From the NCBI RefSeq assembly GCF_013184805.1, contig NZ_JAATNG010000001.1, positions 186,001 to 250,000 of the forward strand: DNA of 64,000 bases, written 5' to 3'. Position numbers and translations under genes: made by a program. Positions 26,119 through 34,128 of the stretch are shown piece by piece (positions within the stretch are counted from its first letter, which is position 1; every line of letters starts with the position of its first letter). Origin of the DNA: Pseudoruegeria sp. HB172150 (lineage in GTDB: Bacteria; Pseudomonadota; Alphaproteobacteria; Rhodobacterales; Rhodobacteraceae). Under the pieces are notes generated by a model. That model was not told the DNA's origin, searched no databases, and was given only the letters and a program-made list of their open reading frames with translations.

Positions 26119-27077
26119 GCCACTTCCTCCCGCGCGCGCCAGCAGGCGACGGTGTGGCCGGGGCGCAGCGTTTCGGTCGCGGGCTGCATGCGGCATTTGT
26201 CGATGGCGAGCGGGCAGCGCGGGTGAAAGGCGCAGCCCTCGGGGCGGGCGCCGACGGAGGGCGGGGCGCCCTCGATCATCGGCAGGCGGTCGAGCGCGTG
26301 GGAAGTCGAAGGGACGGCGGCGAGGAGGGCGCGGGTGTAGGGGTGCTGCGGGTTGCGGAAAATCTCGCGCACCGGGCCGGTTTCGACAATGCGGCCGGCG
26401 TACATGACGGCGACGCGGTCGCAGATCCGGGCGACGACGCCGAAGTCGTGGGTGACGAAGAGCATCGCCATGTGATGTGCCCGCTGCAGTTCGCGCAGGA
26501 GGTCGAGGAACTGATACTGGATCGTCGCGTCCAGTGCGGTGGTGGGCTCGTCGCAGATGATCAGGGCGGGGTCCTGTGCCAGCCCGATGGCGGAGACGAC
26601 ACGCTGCCGCATGCCGCCAGACATCTGGTGCGGGTAGGCGCGCAGGCGTTCGGCGGGAGAGGGAATGTTGACCTCTGCCAGCGCCGCCTCGGCGGCTTTC
26701 GCGAGATCGGGCTTGCCCGCGCGCCGAAGTGCTTCCTTCAGCTGCGAGCCGACGGAGAACACGGGGTTCAGCGAGGCCATCGGATCCTGCAGGATCATCG
26801 AGATCTCGCCGCCGCGCAGCTTGTGCAGCGATTTCGCCGGCATCTTCAGGATATCCTCGCCACGCCAGAAGATCTCTCCGGTCGTTCCGGCGGCGAGGTT
26901 CGGCGGTGTCAGCCGCAACACGGACATGCCCAGCGTGGACTTGCCCGATCCGCTTTCGCCAACAAGGCCCACGGTTTCGCCGGGGTCGACGTCCAGCGAA
27001 ATGTTATCGAGGATCGCGGGCGCGTCGGCCTCGCGGCCAAGGCGGACGGTCAGGTTGCGGACGGAAAGCAGGCTCAT
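26115..27077 (-). CDS. Oligopeptide/dipeptide ABC transporter ATPase (DppD/OppD-type)
   Basis: 320 residues, ATG at 27075-27077 overlapping the permease stop. Walker [10 protein letters not shown] is at about residue 42, the Q-loop [11 protein letters not shown], the signature [16 protein letters not shown], Walker [13 protein letters not shown] and the switch VTHDFG. The C-terminal [14 protein letters not shown] extension is that of the oligopeptide subfamily. Second ATPase of the heterodimer. Confidence 0.93.
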   Translation of the reverse strand: MSLLSVRNLTVRLGREADAPAILDNISLDVDPGETVGLVGESGSGKSTLGMSVLRLTPPNLAAGTTGEIFWRGEDILKMPAKSLHKLRGGEISMILQDPMASLNPVFSVGSQLKEALRRAGKPDLAKAAEAALAEVNIPSPAERLRAYPHQMSGGMRQRVVSAIGLAQDPALIICDEPTTALDATIQYQFLDLLRELQRAHHMAMLFVTHDFGVVARICDRVAVMYAGRIVETGPVREIFRNPQHPYTRALLAAVPSTSHALDRLPMIEGAPPSVGARPEGCAFHPRCPLAIDKCRMQPATETLRPGHTVACWRAREEVA

Positions 27078-27907
27078 GCGGTCCTCCCCCGGAGGGCCGG
27101 GTTGATCCGGTCGGTCAGGGCATCGCCGACGATGTTCACGGCCATGACGACCAGCAGAATCGCGATGCCGGGGAACAGGCTGATCCACCACGCCGTGACG
27201 ACAAGCCCGCGGCCATCGGCGACCATCGAACCCCAGGACGGGTTGGGGGGCGGCACGCCGACGCCGAGGAAGCTGAGCGATGCCTCCAGCACGATGACCA
27301 CGCCGACCTGCAGGGTCGCGACGACGATCAGTGACGGCGCGATGTTCGGGAGGATGTGGCGGAAGATGATCATCCCGTGGCCGAGGCCCGATGTCCGGGC
27401 GAGGGCGACGTAATCCTCGTTCTTCACCCGCAGCGCCTCGCCACGCGACATGCGGGCGTATTGCGACCAGAGCACCAGCGAGATGACGATGACGATATTG
27501 GCAAAGCTGGGCCCGGAGATCGCGCCGATCAGCAATGCCAGAAGGATCACCGGCAGCGACAGGGCGAGGTCGACGATGCGCATCAGCAGCCGGTCGACCC
27601 AGCCGCCGACATAACCGGAAAACGTGCCGATGGCCGTGCCGATGCTGCCCGCGATGCCGATGACGACGACGCAGACGGCGAGCGAGATGCGGGCGCCCTG
27701 CACCAGCCGGGCCAGCATGTCGCGGCCAAGCCGGTCGGTGCCGAGGATATGCTCTATCGAGCCCCCTTCGATCCAGAACGGCGGGTCGAGCCGGGCACGG
27801 AGCGAGCCGCGCAGGGGATCATGCTCTATCAGGTAGGGGCCGACGAGCGCGGTCAGCACGAAGAGGATCAGAAGGCCGATGGCCGCGTAGAAGGAATACT
27901 TCTGCAT
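27074..27907 (-). CDS. ABC transporter permease, DppC-type
   Basis: 277 residues from the ATG at 27905-27907. An N-terminal TM helix (about 8-26) is followed by the DppC-type loop DPLRGSLRARLDPPFW and HILGTDRLGRDMLARL, then five further TM segments with the EAA loop YVALARTSGLGHGMIIFRHI. Its ATG overlaps the stop of the DppB-type gene by one base (TGATG). Confidence 0.93.
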   Translation of the reverse strand: MQKYSFYAAIGLLILFVLTALVGPYLIEHDPLRGSLRARLDPPFWIEGGSIEHILGTDRLGRDMLARLVQGARISLAVCVVVIGIAGSIGTAIGTFSGYVGGWVDRLLMRIVDLALSLPVILLALLIGAISGPSFANIVIVISLVLWSQYARMSRGEALRVKNEDYVALARTSGLGHGMIIFRHILPNIAPSLIVVATLQVGVVIVLEASLSFLGVGVPPPNPSWGSMVADGRGLVVTAWWISLFPGIAILLVVMAVNIVGDALTDRINPALRGRTA

Positions 27908-28830
27908 CAGCCCGCGTCCCTCATCCGCGGGTCGATGGCGAGGTAGAGCATGTCCACCGCGAAATTGGCGAGGATGAACATCGCGGTGATGACCAGCACG
28001 ACGGTCTGGATCACCGGGAAGTCGCGGGAGACGATGGATTCGTAGGCCAGCCGCCCGATGCCGGGCCACGCGAAAACGGTTTCGACGACGACGGCGCCGG
28101 TGATCATGGTGGCAAAGAACGCGCCCATGAACGTGACGACCGGGATCAGGCTGTTCGACAGGGCGTGTTTGAAAATCACCGTCGCTTCGGACACGCCCTT
28201 TACACGGGCGAGCTTGACGTATTCCGACCCGAGCGCGTCCAGCATCGAGGCGCGGACCAGGCGGGTGACGGCGGCGAGGGTGAAGGTGCCCAAGGTCAGG
28301 GCCGGCAGGATGTAGTGCTGCCAGGTTCCGTAGCCCGAGGTCGGCAGCAGCCCCCATTTCACCGAAACGATGTAGATCAGCACGATGCCCAGCCAGAAGC
28401 TTGGCACCGACTGCCCCAACAGGGCGATGACGCGGACCAGCACGTCGATCCACGAGCCGCGGGTGACTGCGGCGACGACGCCCATCGCGATACCGACGAC
28501 CAGCGTGAAGGCGAGTGCGACGGCGGCCAGCGAGATCGACGCGGGCAGGCGGCTCATCACCAAGTCCAGCGCGTCCTGCCGCCCGGCGTTCACCGATTGT
28601 CCGAAATCACCCTGCAGCGCGTTGCCGACGAAGGACAGGTATTGCCGCCACATCGGCTGATCGAGGTGCAGCTGCTCGATCAGCATCTGCCTGTCGGCCT
28701 CGGTGGCGCTGTCACTGAGCAAGAGCGCCACCGGATCCCCGGTGACGCGGCTCAGTAGAAAAATGACGAGGCTCATCAGCAACAGCGCGGCGAACGCCTC
28801 GATAAGCCGGCCGGTAATCTGCCGAAGCAT
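27907..28830 (-). CDS. ABC transporter permease, DppB-type
   Basis: 307 residues; ATG at 28828-28830. DppB-type N-terminal TM followed by SRVTGDPVALLL, LHLDQPMWRQYLSFVGNALQGDFG and the EAA loop YVKLARVKGVSEATVIFKHA. Six TM segments predicted by eye. First permease of the unit, 55 nt after the binding-protein gene with a strong hairpin between. Confidence 0.93.
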   Translation of the reverse strand: MLRQITGRLIEAFAALLLMSLVIFLLSRVTGDPVALLLSDSATEADRQMLIEQLHLDQPMWRQYLSFVGNALQGDFGQSVNAGRQDALDLVMSRLPASISLAAVALAFTLVVGIAMGVVAAVTRGSWIDVLVRVIALLGQSVPSFWLGIVLIYIVSVKWGLLPTSGYGTWQHYILPALTLGTFTLAAVTRLVRASMLDALGSEYVKLARVKGVSEATVIFKHALSNSLIPVVTFMGAFFATMITGAVVVETVFAWPGIGRLAYESIVSRDFPVIQTVVLVITAMFILANFAVDMLYLAIDPRMRDAG

Positions 28831-28854
28831 CGGCCGTAGTCTCCCTGCCTTGCC

Positions 28855-28877
28855 GGCGGGGCCGCGCGGGCCCCGCC
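28855..28877 (-). terminator. Intra-operon hairpin after the binding-protein gene
   Basis: A 9-bp GC stem (GGCGGGGCC / GGCCCCGCC) with a 5-nt loop in the gap between the substrate-binding-protein stop and the DppB-type start. No T-run follows. Likely a partial terminator or mRNA stabiliser giving excess binding protein, as is usual for ABC operons. Confidence 0.55.
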
Positions 28878-28885
28878 GATTGGGT

Positions 28886-30436
28886 TTACTCGGCCTTTCC
28901 GACCGTATCGAAGTTATACACGTATGCGGTGTCGATGACCCATTCGCCGACATCCGGGCCGACGGCCCAGGGTTCGTTGGCGAGCACCATGAACACGGCG
29001 CCGGCCTGATCACGGATGTACTGGCCGATTTCGGTGAGCTTCTCGGTCCGCGCCGCCGGATCGGTTTCCGCCGCCAGTTCCGCCATCAGCGCCTCGAGAT
29101 CGTCCGAGGTGAAGGAGGCGAAGAGCGACTGCGTCGAGAAGCCCGCCTCGACCCCGTTTTCCGGGTTCGGGAATGGGAAGCCGCGGTGGGTCATCGCGAA
29201 GTCGAGCGCCTTGCCGGATGTCCATTCGGTGCGGATCGACGGCCAGTCGCCCGGCTCGATCGTCGCGTTGATGCCGACGTCTGCCCAGTAGAGCGCGGCG
29301 GCTTCGGCCATCAGCGGCAGTTCGGCGCCGGGGGTGGTGGCGAAGGTCTTCAGTGTCATGTCAAAGCCGTCGGGGTATCCGGCCTCGGCCAGCAGTTCGC
29401 GCGCCTTGTCCGGGTCGTAGGGATAGGGCTGTACCGAGTCCCACGCGGCGACGGGGGTGTCGCCGTTGGCGACGGTGCCCTCGCCCGCGAAGAGCTCGTC
29501 GATGATCGCCTGCTTGTCGATGGCGTAGTTCATCGCCTGCCGGACGCGCACGTCGGACCACGGGTTTTCCTTGTTGAACCGCGCCTCGTCCGTCTGGACG
29601 GTGCCGCCGAGGCGGATGACGGGGGACCATGTCTTTTCGGCGGAGACGATGCGCAGGCCGGCGTCCTTGAGGCCGGCGATGGAGTCGAAGCTGACCGGCG
29701 CGATGTCGGCCTCGCCCGCCTGCAGCATGGCGACGCGGGTGGCTTCCTCGGGCACGATGCGGATGGCGACGGTTTCCCAATCGGGCGAGACCCGCCAGTG
29801 GTCGATGTCGCGCAGGGTCAGCACCACTTCGGAGCCGTCGGTGCTGTGGTCGAGCACATAGGGGCCGGTGCCGACCGGGGCGGCGGTGTCGGCGCCCGCG
29901 GCGAGGCCTTCGATGTAGCTTTTGCAGACGATGCCGAGCTGCTGCGCCTCGCCGAAGTAGCCCTTGTCGAGCAGGAAGTCGGGCGCCTTGAGGTTGACGA
30001 CGACGGTGAGGTCATCGGGCGTGTCGATGGTGTCGATGATCCGCCGCATGGTCGAGGCGGGGCCGGCGCGGCTGTCTTCGGCGACGAGGCGTTCGATGGA
30101 GTATTTCACGTCTTCGGCGGTGACGTCGCCGCAGCTTTCGTCGGAGAACGGCACGCCTTCGCGGAGGTGGAAGGTCCAGGTCTTGCCCTCGTTCGACATT
30201 TCCCAGCTTTCGGCGAGGCCGGGCTCGGTGTTCCCCTCGGGGTCGAGGTAGACGAGGTATTCGTAGACGAGATCCAGATAGGTCTTGCGCTGGCCCGAGC
30301 CGGACCAGGGTGTCATCGTCTGGTCCGAAAGCGTCGGGGTGGCGATGACGAGCTCGCCGTCGGCGGCGAGCGCGGGCAGTGCCAGGCACGTCGCCGCGGC
30401 GGCTGACAGCAATGCCGCCCGTGTGGTGTGAATCAT
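28886..30436 (-). CDS. ABC transporter substrate-binding protein, family 5 (DppA/OppA-type)
   Basis: 516 residues; signal peptide 1-24 ending ALA. The family-5 signature region is seen as YLVYLDPEGNTEPGLAESWE (about 60-79) and WTFHLREGVPFSDES, then VRQAMNYAIDKQAIIDELF. Periplasmic receptor of the importer. Substrates of this family range from peptides to nickel, opines and oligosaccharides, so peptide is not assured. First gene of a seven-gene minus-strand operon (to 22697). The palindrome at 30497-30512 lies 61 bp upstream. Confidence 0.93.
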   Translation of the reverse strand: MIHTTRAALLSAAAATCLALPALAADGELVIATPTLSDQTMTPWSGSGQRKTYLDLVYEYLVYLDPEGNTEPGLAESWEMSNEGKTWTFHLREGVPFSDESCGDVTAEDVKYSIERLVAEDSRAGPASTMRRIIDTIDTPDDLTVVVNLKAPDFLLDKGYFGEAQQLGIVCKSYIEGLAAGADTAAPVGTGPYVLDHSTDGSEVVLTLRDIDHWRVSPDWETVAIRIVPEEATRVAMLQAGEADIAPVSFDSIAGLKDAGLRIVSAEKTWSPVIRLGGTVQTDEARFNKENPWSDVRVRQAMNYAIDKQAIIDELFAGEGTVANGDTPVAAWDSVQPYPYDPDKARELLAEAGYPDGFDMTLKTFATTPGAELPLMAEAAALYWADVGINATIEPGDWPSIRTEWTSGKALDFAMTHRGFPFPNPENGVEAGFSTQSLFASFTSDDLEALMAELAAETDPAARTEKLTEIGQYIRDQAGAVFMVLANEPWAVGPDVGEWVIDTAYVYNFDTVGKAE

Positions 30437-30496
30437 GATTTCCTCCCTGTCGGCTGTTACGCCCTTTGTCCTGAGGTAATCTCTCGATCTTGGGTC

Positions 30497-30512
30497 AGAT
30501 TGTCAACAATCT
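30497..30512. promoter_or_regulatory. GntR-type operator between the ABC operon and gntR
   Basis: Perfect palindrome AGATTGTCAACAATCT with 7-bp arms and a 2-bp centre. It lies midway between the divergent starts at 30436 and 30573. On the minus strand its TTGACA overlaps a plausible -35 for the ABC operon. The core ATTGTCAACAAT differs by one base from ATTGTCGACAAT at 32495-32506. FCD-type GntR proteins typically bind such short palindromes, so autoregulation and operon control are likely. Confidence 0.65.
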
Positions 30513-30572
30513 TGACTCTCGCGCGTTTGGGGTGGAGTCGGTATCCTGTGCCGCACTTGGGAAGGAGGCGCT

Positions 30573-31256
30573 GTGCCGGAAGATCAGGAAACCACGGCGG
30601 CGGCGGGGCGGTCGCCCTCGTCGGAAGTCATCGCGCAGGCGCTGAAGGATCGCGTGCTGTCGGGCGGCTACGCGCCGGGCCAGCGGCTGATCGAGATGGA
30701 GCTGGCCGAGGAATTCGGCGTCGGGCGCGGGCGTGTGCGCGAGGCGTTCCGGACGCTGGTGGGCGAGGGCTTGCTGGCCTTCGTCGCCAATCGCGGTGTG
30801 ATGGTACGGCGGTTTACCCGTGAGGAGATGCTGTCGATCGGCCGCACCCGCGAAGTTCTGGAAGGGCTGGCGGCGCGGCTGGCCGCGGAACGGGAACTGA
30901 CAGCGGAGGAGCAGGCCGCGCTGTCGGACTGCCAGGCGCGGATGGACCGCGCGGTGGCGGCGGACGATGTGGAAGAGTTCAACCGGGAAAACCGGTCCTA
31001 CCACGCGCTGATCGCGCAATTCGCCGGGAACGAGCTGATCCTCGATTTCCTGGACCGTGCCCGCGTGCCGCTGATGCGCCTGCAGCTTCCTCCGGGGGCG
31101 GCGGCCGAATCGATGCCGCGTTCGAACCGGCACCACCACGCGATCACGACGGCGATCCTGACCGGCATGCCCGACGCGGCAGAGGCCGCGATGCGCGCGC
31201 ATGTGCGGCGCGGCAACCAGCATATCGCGGAGCTGCCGGACGAGGATTTCCAGTAG
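30573..31256 (+). CDS. GntR family transcriptional regulator, FCD (FadR-C) type
   Basis: 227 residues from a GTG at 30573 with a perfect AGGAGG site 5 nt upstream. The winged helix-turn-helix (about residues 18-85) includes GYAPGQRLIEMELAEEFGVG and RVREAFRTLVGEGLL. The C-terminal FCD ligand domain carries the metal-binding set as D/H residues in NRSYHALIAQFAGN and SNRHHHAITTAI. It is divergent from the ABC operon and convergent with the P450 gene, which carries the same palindrome. It is probably a repressor released by the imported compound or a derivative. Confidence 0.92.
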   Translation: MPEDQETTAAAGRSPSSEVIAQALKDRVLSGGYAPGQRLIEMELAEEFGVGRGRVREAFRTLVGEGLLAFVANRGVMVRRFTREEMLSIGRTREVLEGLAARLAAERELTAEEQAALSDCQARMDRAVAADDVEEFNRENRSYHALIAQFAGNELILDFLDRARVPLMRLQLPPGAAAESMPRSNRHHHAITTAILTGMPDAAEAAMRAHVRRGNQHIAELPDEDFQ

Positions 31257-32480
31257 CTACAGGAAGCGGACCGGCACGCTGTACGGCCCATATTCCGGCC
31301 AGTTGGTCATCGGAGTCGGGCCGATCACCTCGAACCCGTTGCAATGCTTTGCGAAGGTCTCCAGCGAGGCGGTCAGCATCAGCCTTGCCAGCGAAGCGCC
31401 GGCGCACTGGTGCGGGCCGCGGCCAAAGGCGAGGTGCGGCGGCGCATTCTTGCGGTCGAGCCGGAATTCATTCGGATCTTCAAAGGCTTCCGGATCCCGG
31501 TTCGCCGCGGTGAAGGCAATGGCGATGGGCTCGTCCGCCCGGATTGTCCGACCGCCGATCTCGACATCTTCCACCGGCGTCCGGGCAAAGCCGCGGTACG
31601 GCGTATAGAGGCGCAGAAGCTCTTCGGCGATGTCGGGGATCAGCTCGGGCTGATCCTGCATCAGGCGGAAATGCTCGGGGTGGCGGGAGAAGTGAACGGC
31701 GACCGATCCGAGGAAGGTCGTCGGCGCGATGATGCCCACCACCAGCAACTGCCGGATCGTGCCGAGGATCAGGTGTTCGGGCAATGGCTCTCCCTGGTCA
31801 CGCGCGGCAAGCAGGGCAGAGGTCGGATCCTCGCGCGGGTCGCGCGGATTCACCTTGCGGTCGTCGATGATGCCCTGTGCCATGCGGTAAAGGAACTGGC
31901 TGGTCGCCTCCAACCCCTTGAGGTCCTTGGTCTGCAGGGCGTGGTTGAACTCCTTGCCGATGGAACGGATCTGCTGCGCGTCCTGCTCGGGTATCTGGAA
32001 GAATTCCGCCAGCACGTGAATCGGCAGGTGATAGGAGAAGTCGAGGCAGATATCCGCCTCTTTCATCGCGGGCAGCGGCGCGAAGAGGCGGTCGGCGATG
32101 TCGCGCACGATGGGCCGCCAGTGGTCAATACGTTCCTGCCGAAACAGGGGCGCGATGGCGCGGCGGTAGGGCGTGTGTTCCGGCGGATCGAGGTGCAGCG
32201 GCGGGCGGCGACCCGTCGTGGCGACGCGGGGCACGACGTTCTGGACCGCCGTGGAGAATTTTGCGGAATTGCCCATCGCCTCGGCCACGTCGTCGTACCG
32301 GGTCAAGAGCCAGAACCCGCCAAGATCGTTGGAATGCGCCACCGGGCAGCGGCTGCGCAGATCCTCGAACAGTTGCGGCACATCGTCGAACTGCTCAACC
32401 CATTCGGCGTCGAAGTCGTGCTCTTTCGAAAACCGCTCCTGTCCCTGCGGTTCGCGGCGATCATGAATGACGTGAGCCAT
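31257..32480 (-). CDS. Cytochrome P450 with an atypical I-helix
   Basis: 407 residues from the ATG at 32478-32480, preceded by GGGAG; an ATG four codons upstream is in frame but touches the operator. Haem-ligand loop FGRGPHQCAGASLAR (Cys at about 350), ExxR in EELLR (about 285), and K-helix region are intact. The I-helix reads LLVVGIIAPTTFLG: aligned to P450cam by its PEH anchor, the acid-alcohol pair Asp-Thr becomes Ile-Ala. No ferredoxin or reductase gene is adjacent. Cytoplasmic; the likely job is oxidation of the imported compound, with product passed to the divergent aldehyde dehydrogenase (inference). Confidence 0.92.
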   Translation of the reverse strand: MAHVIHDRREPQGQERFSKEHDFDAEWVEQFDDVPQLFEDLRSRCPVAHSNDLGGFWLLTRYDDVAEAMGNSAKFSTAVQNVVPRVATTGRRPPLHLDPPEHTPYRRAIAPLFRQERIDHWRPIVRDIADRLFAPLPAMKEADICLDFSYHLPIHVLAEFFQIPEQDAQQIRSIGKEFNHALQTKDLKGLEATSQFLYRMAQGIIDDRKVNPRDPREDPTSALLAARDQGEPLPEHLILGTIRQLLVVGIIAPTTFLGSVAVHFSRHPEHFRLMQDQPELIPDIAEELLRLYTPYRGFARTPVEDVEIGGRTIRADEPIAIAFTAANRDPEAFEDPNEFRLDRKNAPPHLAFGRGPHQCAGASLARLMLTASLETFAKHCNGFEVIGPTPMTNWPEYGPYSVPVRFL

Positions 32481-32494
32481 GGATTCTCCCATTG

Positions 32495-32532
32495 ATTGTC
32501 GACAATATGAGTTGGGGTTAGGACATTGGCAA
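32495..32532 (-). promoter_or_regulatory. P450 promoter with overlapping GntR operator
   Basis: On the minus strand a TTGCCA (-35, 32527-32532) and CATATT (-10, 32504-32509) are separated by exactly 17 bp. The perfect 12-bp palindrome ATTGTCGACAAT (32495-32506) overlaps the -10 and the expected start of transcription. It matches the core of the palindrome at 30499-30510 except for one base. This is a textbook position for repression by the neighbouring GntR protein. Confidence 0.65.
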
Positions 32533-32617
32533 GCCCTTCCACGCCCAACCGGTTCAAACCGCGCCTAGTGCCGGCGGCGAAGCTGGACTAGGACTCGGCG
32601 GAAAGCGGAGGCATGCC

Positions 32618-34069
32618 ATGACCGAGATCGCGCCCTACTGGCAGAACTACATCGACGGGAGCTGGACCGATGGCGGCGCCGGGCGGCTTACAGTGGACGA
32701 TCCGGGCAGCGGCGAGGTTCTGGCAGAGCAGGCGCTGGCGGATGCCACGGACGTCGACCGCGCGGTGCAGGCGGCGAAACGATGCCACGAAAGCGGTGTG
32801 CTGACCGACATGCGGCCACTGGAGCGCGGGCGGCTGGTGCAGGGCATGGCGGTGTGGTTCCGTGACCATGCCGACGAGATCGCGACCGTGCTGACGCGGG
32901 AACAGGGCAAGCCGTTCTGGGAAGCGAAAGGTGAGGTCGAGAACGCCGCGAAGTATTTCGAGTATTTCGGCAACCAGGCCTCGACGGTCGAGGGCAAGTC
33001 GATCCCGCTGGGTGCGGGATACATCGACTACACGGTGCCCGAGCCCTATGGCGTCTCGGCCCAGATCATCCCGTGGAACTTTCCGCTTGAGATCGCCGCG
33101 CGCTCCATCGCCTGCGGGATCGCCACCGGCAACACCTGTGTCGTGAAGTCGTCGGAGATGACGCCGCTGTCGTCCAGCTACTTCGCCCGCGCGGGCGAAG
33201 CGGTGGGGCTGCCCAAAGGAGCGCTGAACGTCCTGACCGGGCTGGGTGGCGAAGCGGGCGCGGCGCTGGCCGGGCACCCGGATATCGACCAGATCGTCTT
33301 TACCGGTTCCGTCGCCACGGGTCAGCGGATCGCGGCGGCGGCGGCGAACAGCGTCATTCCTTGCGTGCTGGAGCTTGGCGGGAAATCGGCGGCGATCGTG
33401 CACGAGGATGCGGATCTGGATGCGTTCGAAGCCTCGGTCCGTAAGGGGATCTTCATCAATGCAGGGCAGGTCTGTTCGGCGATGTCACGGATCGTGGCGC
33501 ACCCCAAGGTGCATGACGAGATCGCCGACCGGATCGTTTCGCTGGCGAAATCGCTGTCGGTCGGGCCGGGTATCGAGCGGACCGAGTTCGGAGCGAACAT
33601 GGGCCCGATGATCAGCGTGAAGCAGCGCGACCGCGCCGTGGGTATGGTCGCGCAGGCGGAGGCGGACGGCGCCAGCGCCGCGACGGGTGGCCGGGCGCTG
33701 AACCTGCCGGGGTCGTTCATGGAACCGACGCTGATGACCGGTGTGACGCCGGACATGCAGATTGCGCAGGAAGAGGTGTTCGGCCCGGTCGTGTCGCTGA
33801 TGCGCTATGGCGACGAGGCGGATGCGATCCGCATCGCCAACGGCACGCAATACGGGCTGGTCGCGGGCGTGTTCACGCGCGATCTGGACCGGGCGGGCCG
33901 GGCGGCGGGCAAGCTCCGCGCGGGGCAGGTCTTTGTCAACGAGTGGTTTGCGGGCGGGATCGAGACGCCGTTCGGCGGTTACGGCAAGTCCGGTTACGGC
34001 CGTGAGAAGGGTCGTGAGGCGCTGTGGAACTACGTTCAGACGAAGAACGTGGCGATCCGGCTGGGGTAG
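32618..34069 (+). CDS. NAD(P)-dependent aldehyde dehydrogenase
   Basis: 483 residues of the ALDH superfamily. The oxyanion Asn is in IIPWNFPLE (about 152), the general-base Glu in CVLELGGKSA (about 252), and the catalytic Cys in NAGQVCSAMSR (about 286). The C-terminal motif GGYGKSGYGREKG is present. Closest in look to betaine-aldehyde / succinate-semialdehyde-type enzymes. It is divergent from the P450 across 137 bp. ATG at 32618 with AGCGGAGG upstream. It probably oxidises an aldehyde produced by the regulon. Confidence 0.92.
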   Translation: MTEIAPYWQNYIDGSWTDGGAGRLTVDDPGSGEVLAEQALADATDVDRAVQAAKRCHESGVLTDMRPLERGRLVQGMAVWFRDHADEIATVLTREQGKPFWEAKGEVENAAKYFEYFGNQASTVEGKSIPLGAGYIDYTVPEPYGVSAQIIPWNFPLEIAARSIACGIATGNTCVVKSSEMTPLSSSYFARAGEAVGLPKGALNVLTGLGGEAGAALAGHPDIDQIVFTGSVATGQRIAAAAANSVIPCVLELGGKSAAIVHEDADLDAFEASVRKGIFINAGQVCSAMSRIVAHPKVHDEIADRIVSLAKSLSVGPGIERTEFGANMGPMISVKQRDRAVGMVAQAEADGASAATGGRALNLPGSFMEPTLMTGVTPDMQIAQEEVFGPVVSLMRYGDEADAIRIANGTQYGLVAGVFTRDLDRAGRAAGKLRAGQVFVNEWFAGGIETPFGGYGKSGYGREKGREALWNYVQTKNVAIRLG

Positions 34070-34102
34070 GCGGCGGGGTCTGGCAGATCAGGAGGGTTCC
34101 GG

Positions 34103-34119
34103 CCCGGATTGTATCCGGG
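34103..34119. terminator. Hairpin between convergent ALDH and mipZ genes
   Basis: Perfect 7-bp stem CCCGGAT / ATCCGGG with a 3-nt loop in the 59-bp convergent gap. There is no strong T-run, so a weak terminator at best. Confidence 0.4.
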
Positions 34120-34128
34120 ACCGCAGGC

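Noticed and set aside
23524-26226. A 900-residue plus-strand reading frame opposite the PrpD, CapA and ABC genes
   Set aside because: Gly/Val/Arg-rich translation without family motifs, lying antisense to four genes that show clear catalytic motifs; typical of GC-rich DNA.
30436-34069. A secondary-metabolite gene cluster because of the P450
   Set aside because: No synthase, carrier or tailoring partners; the set looks catabolic.
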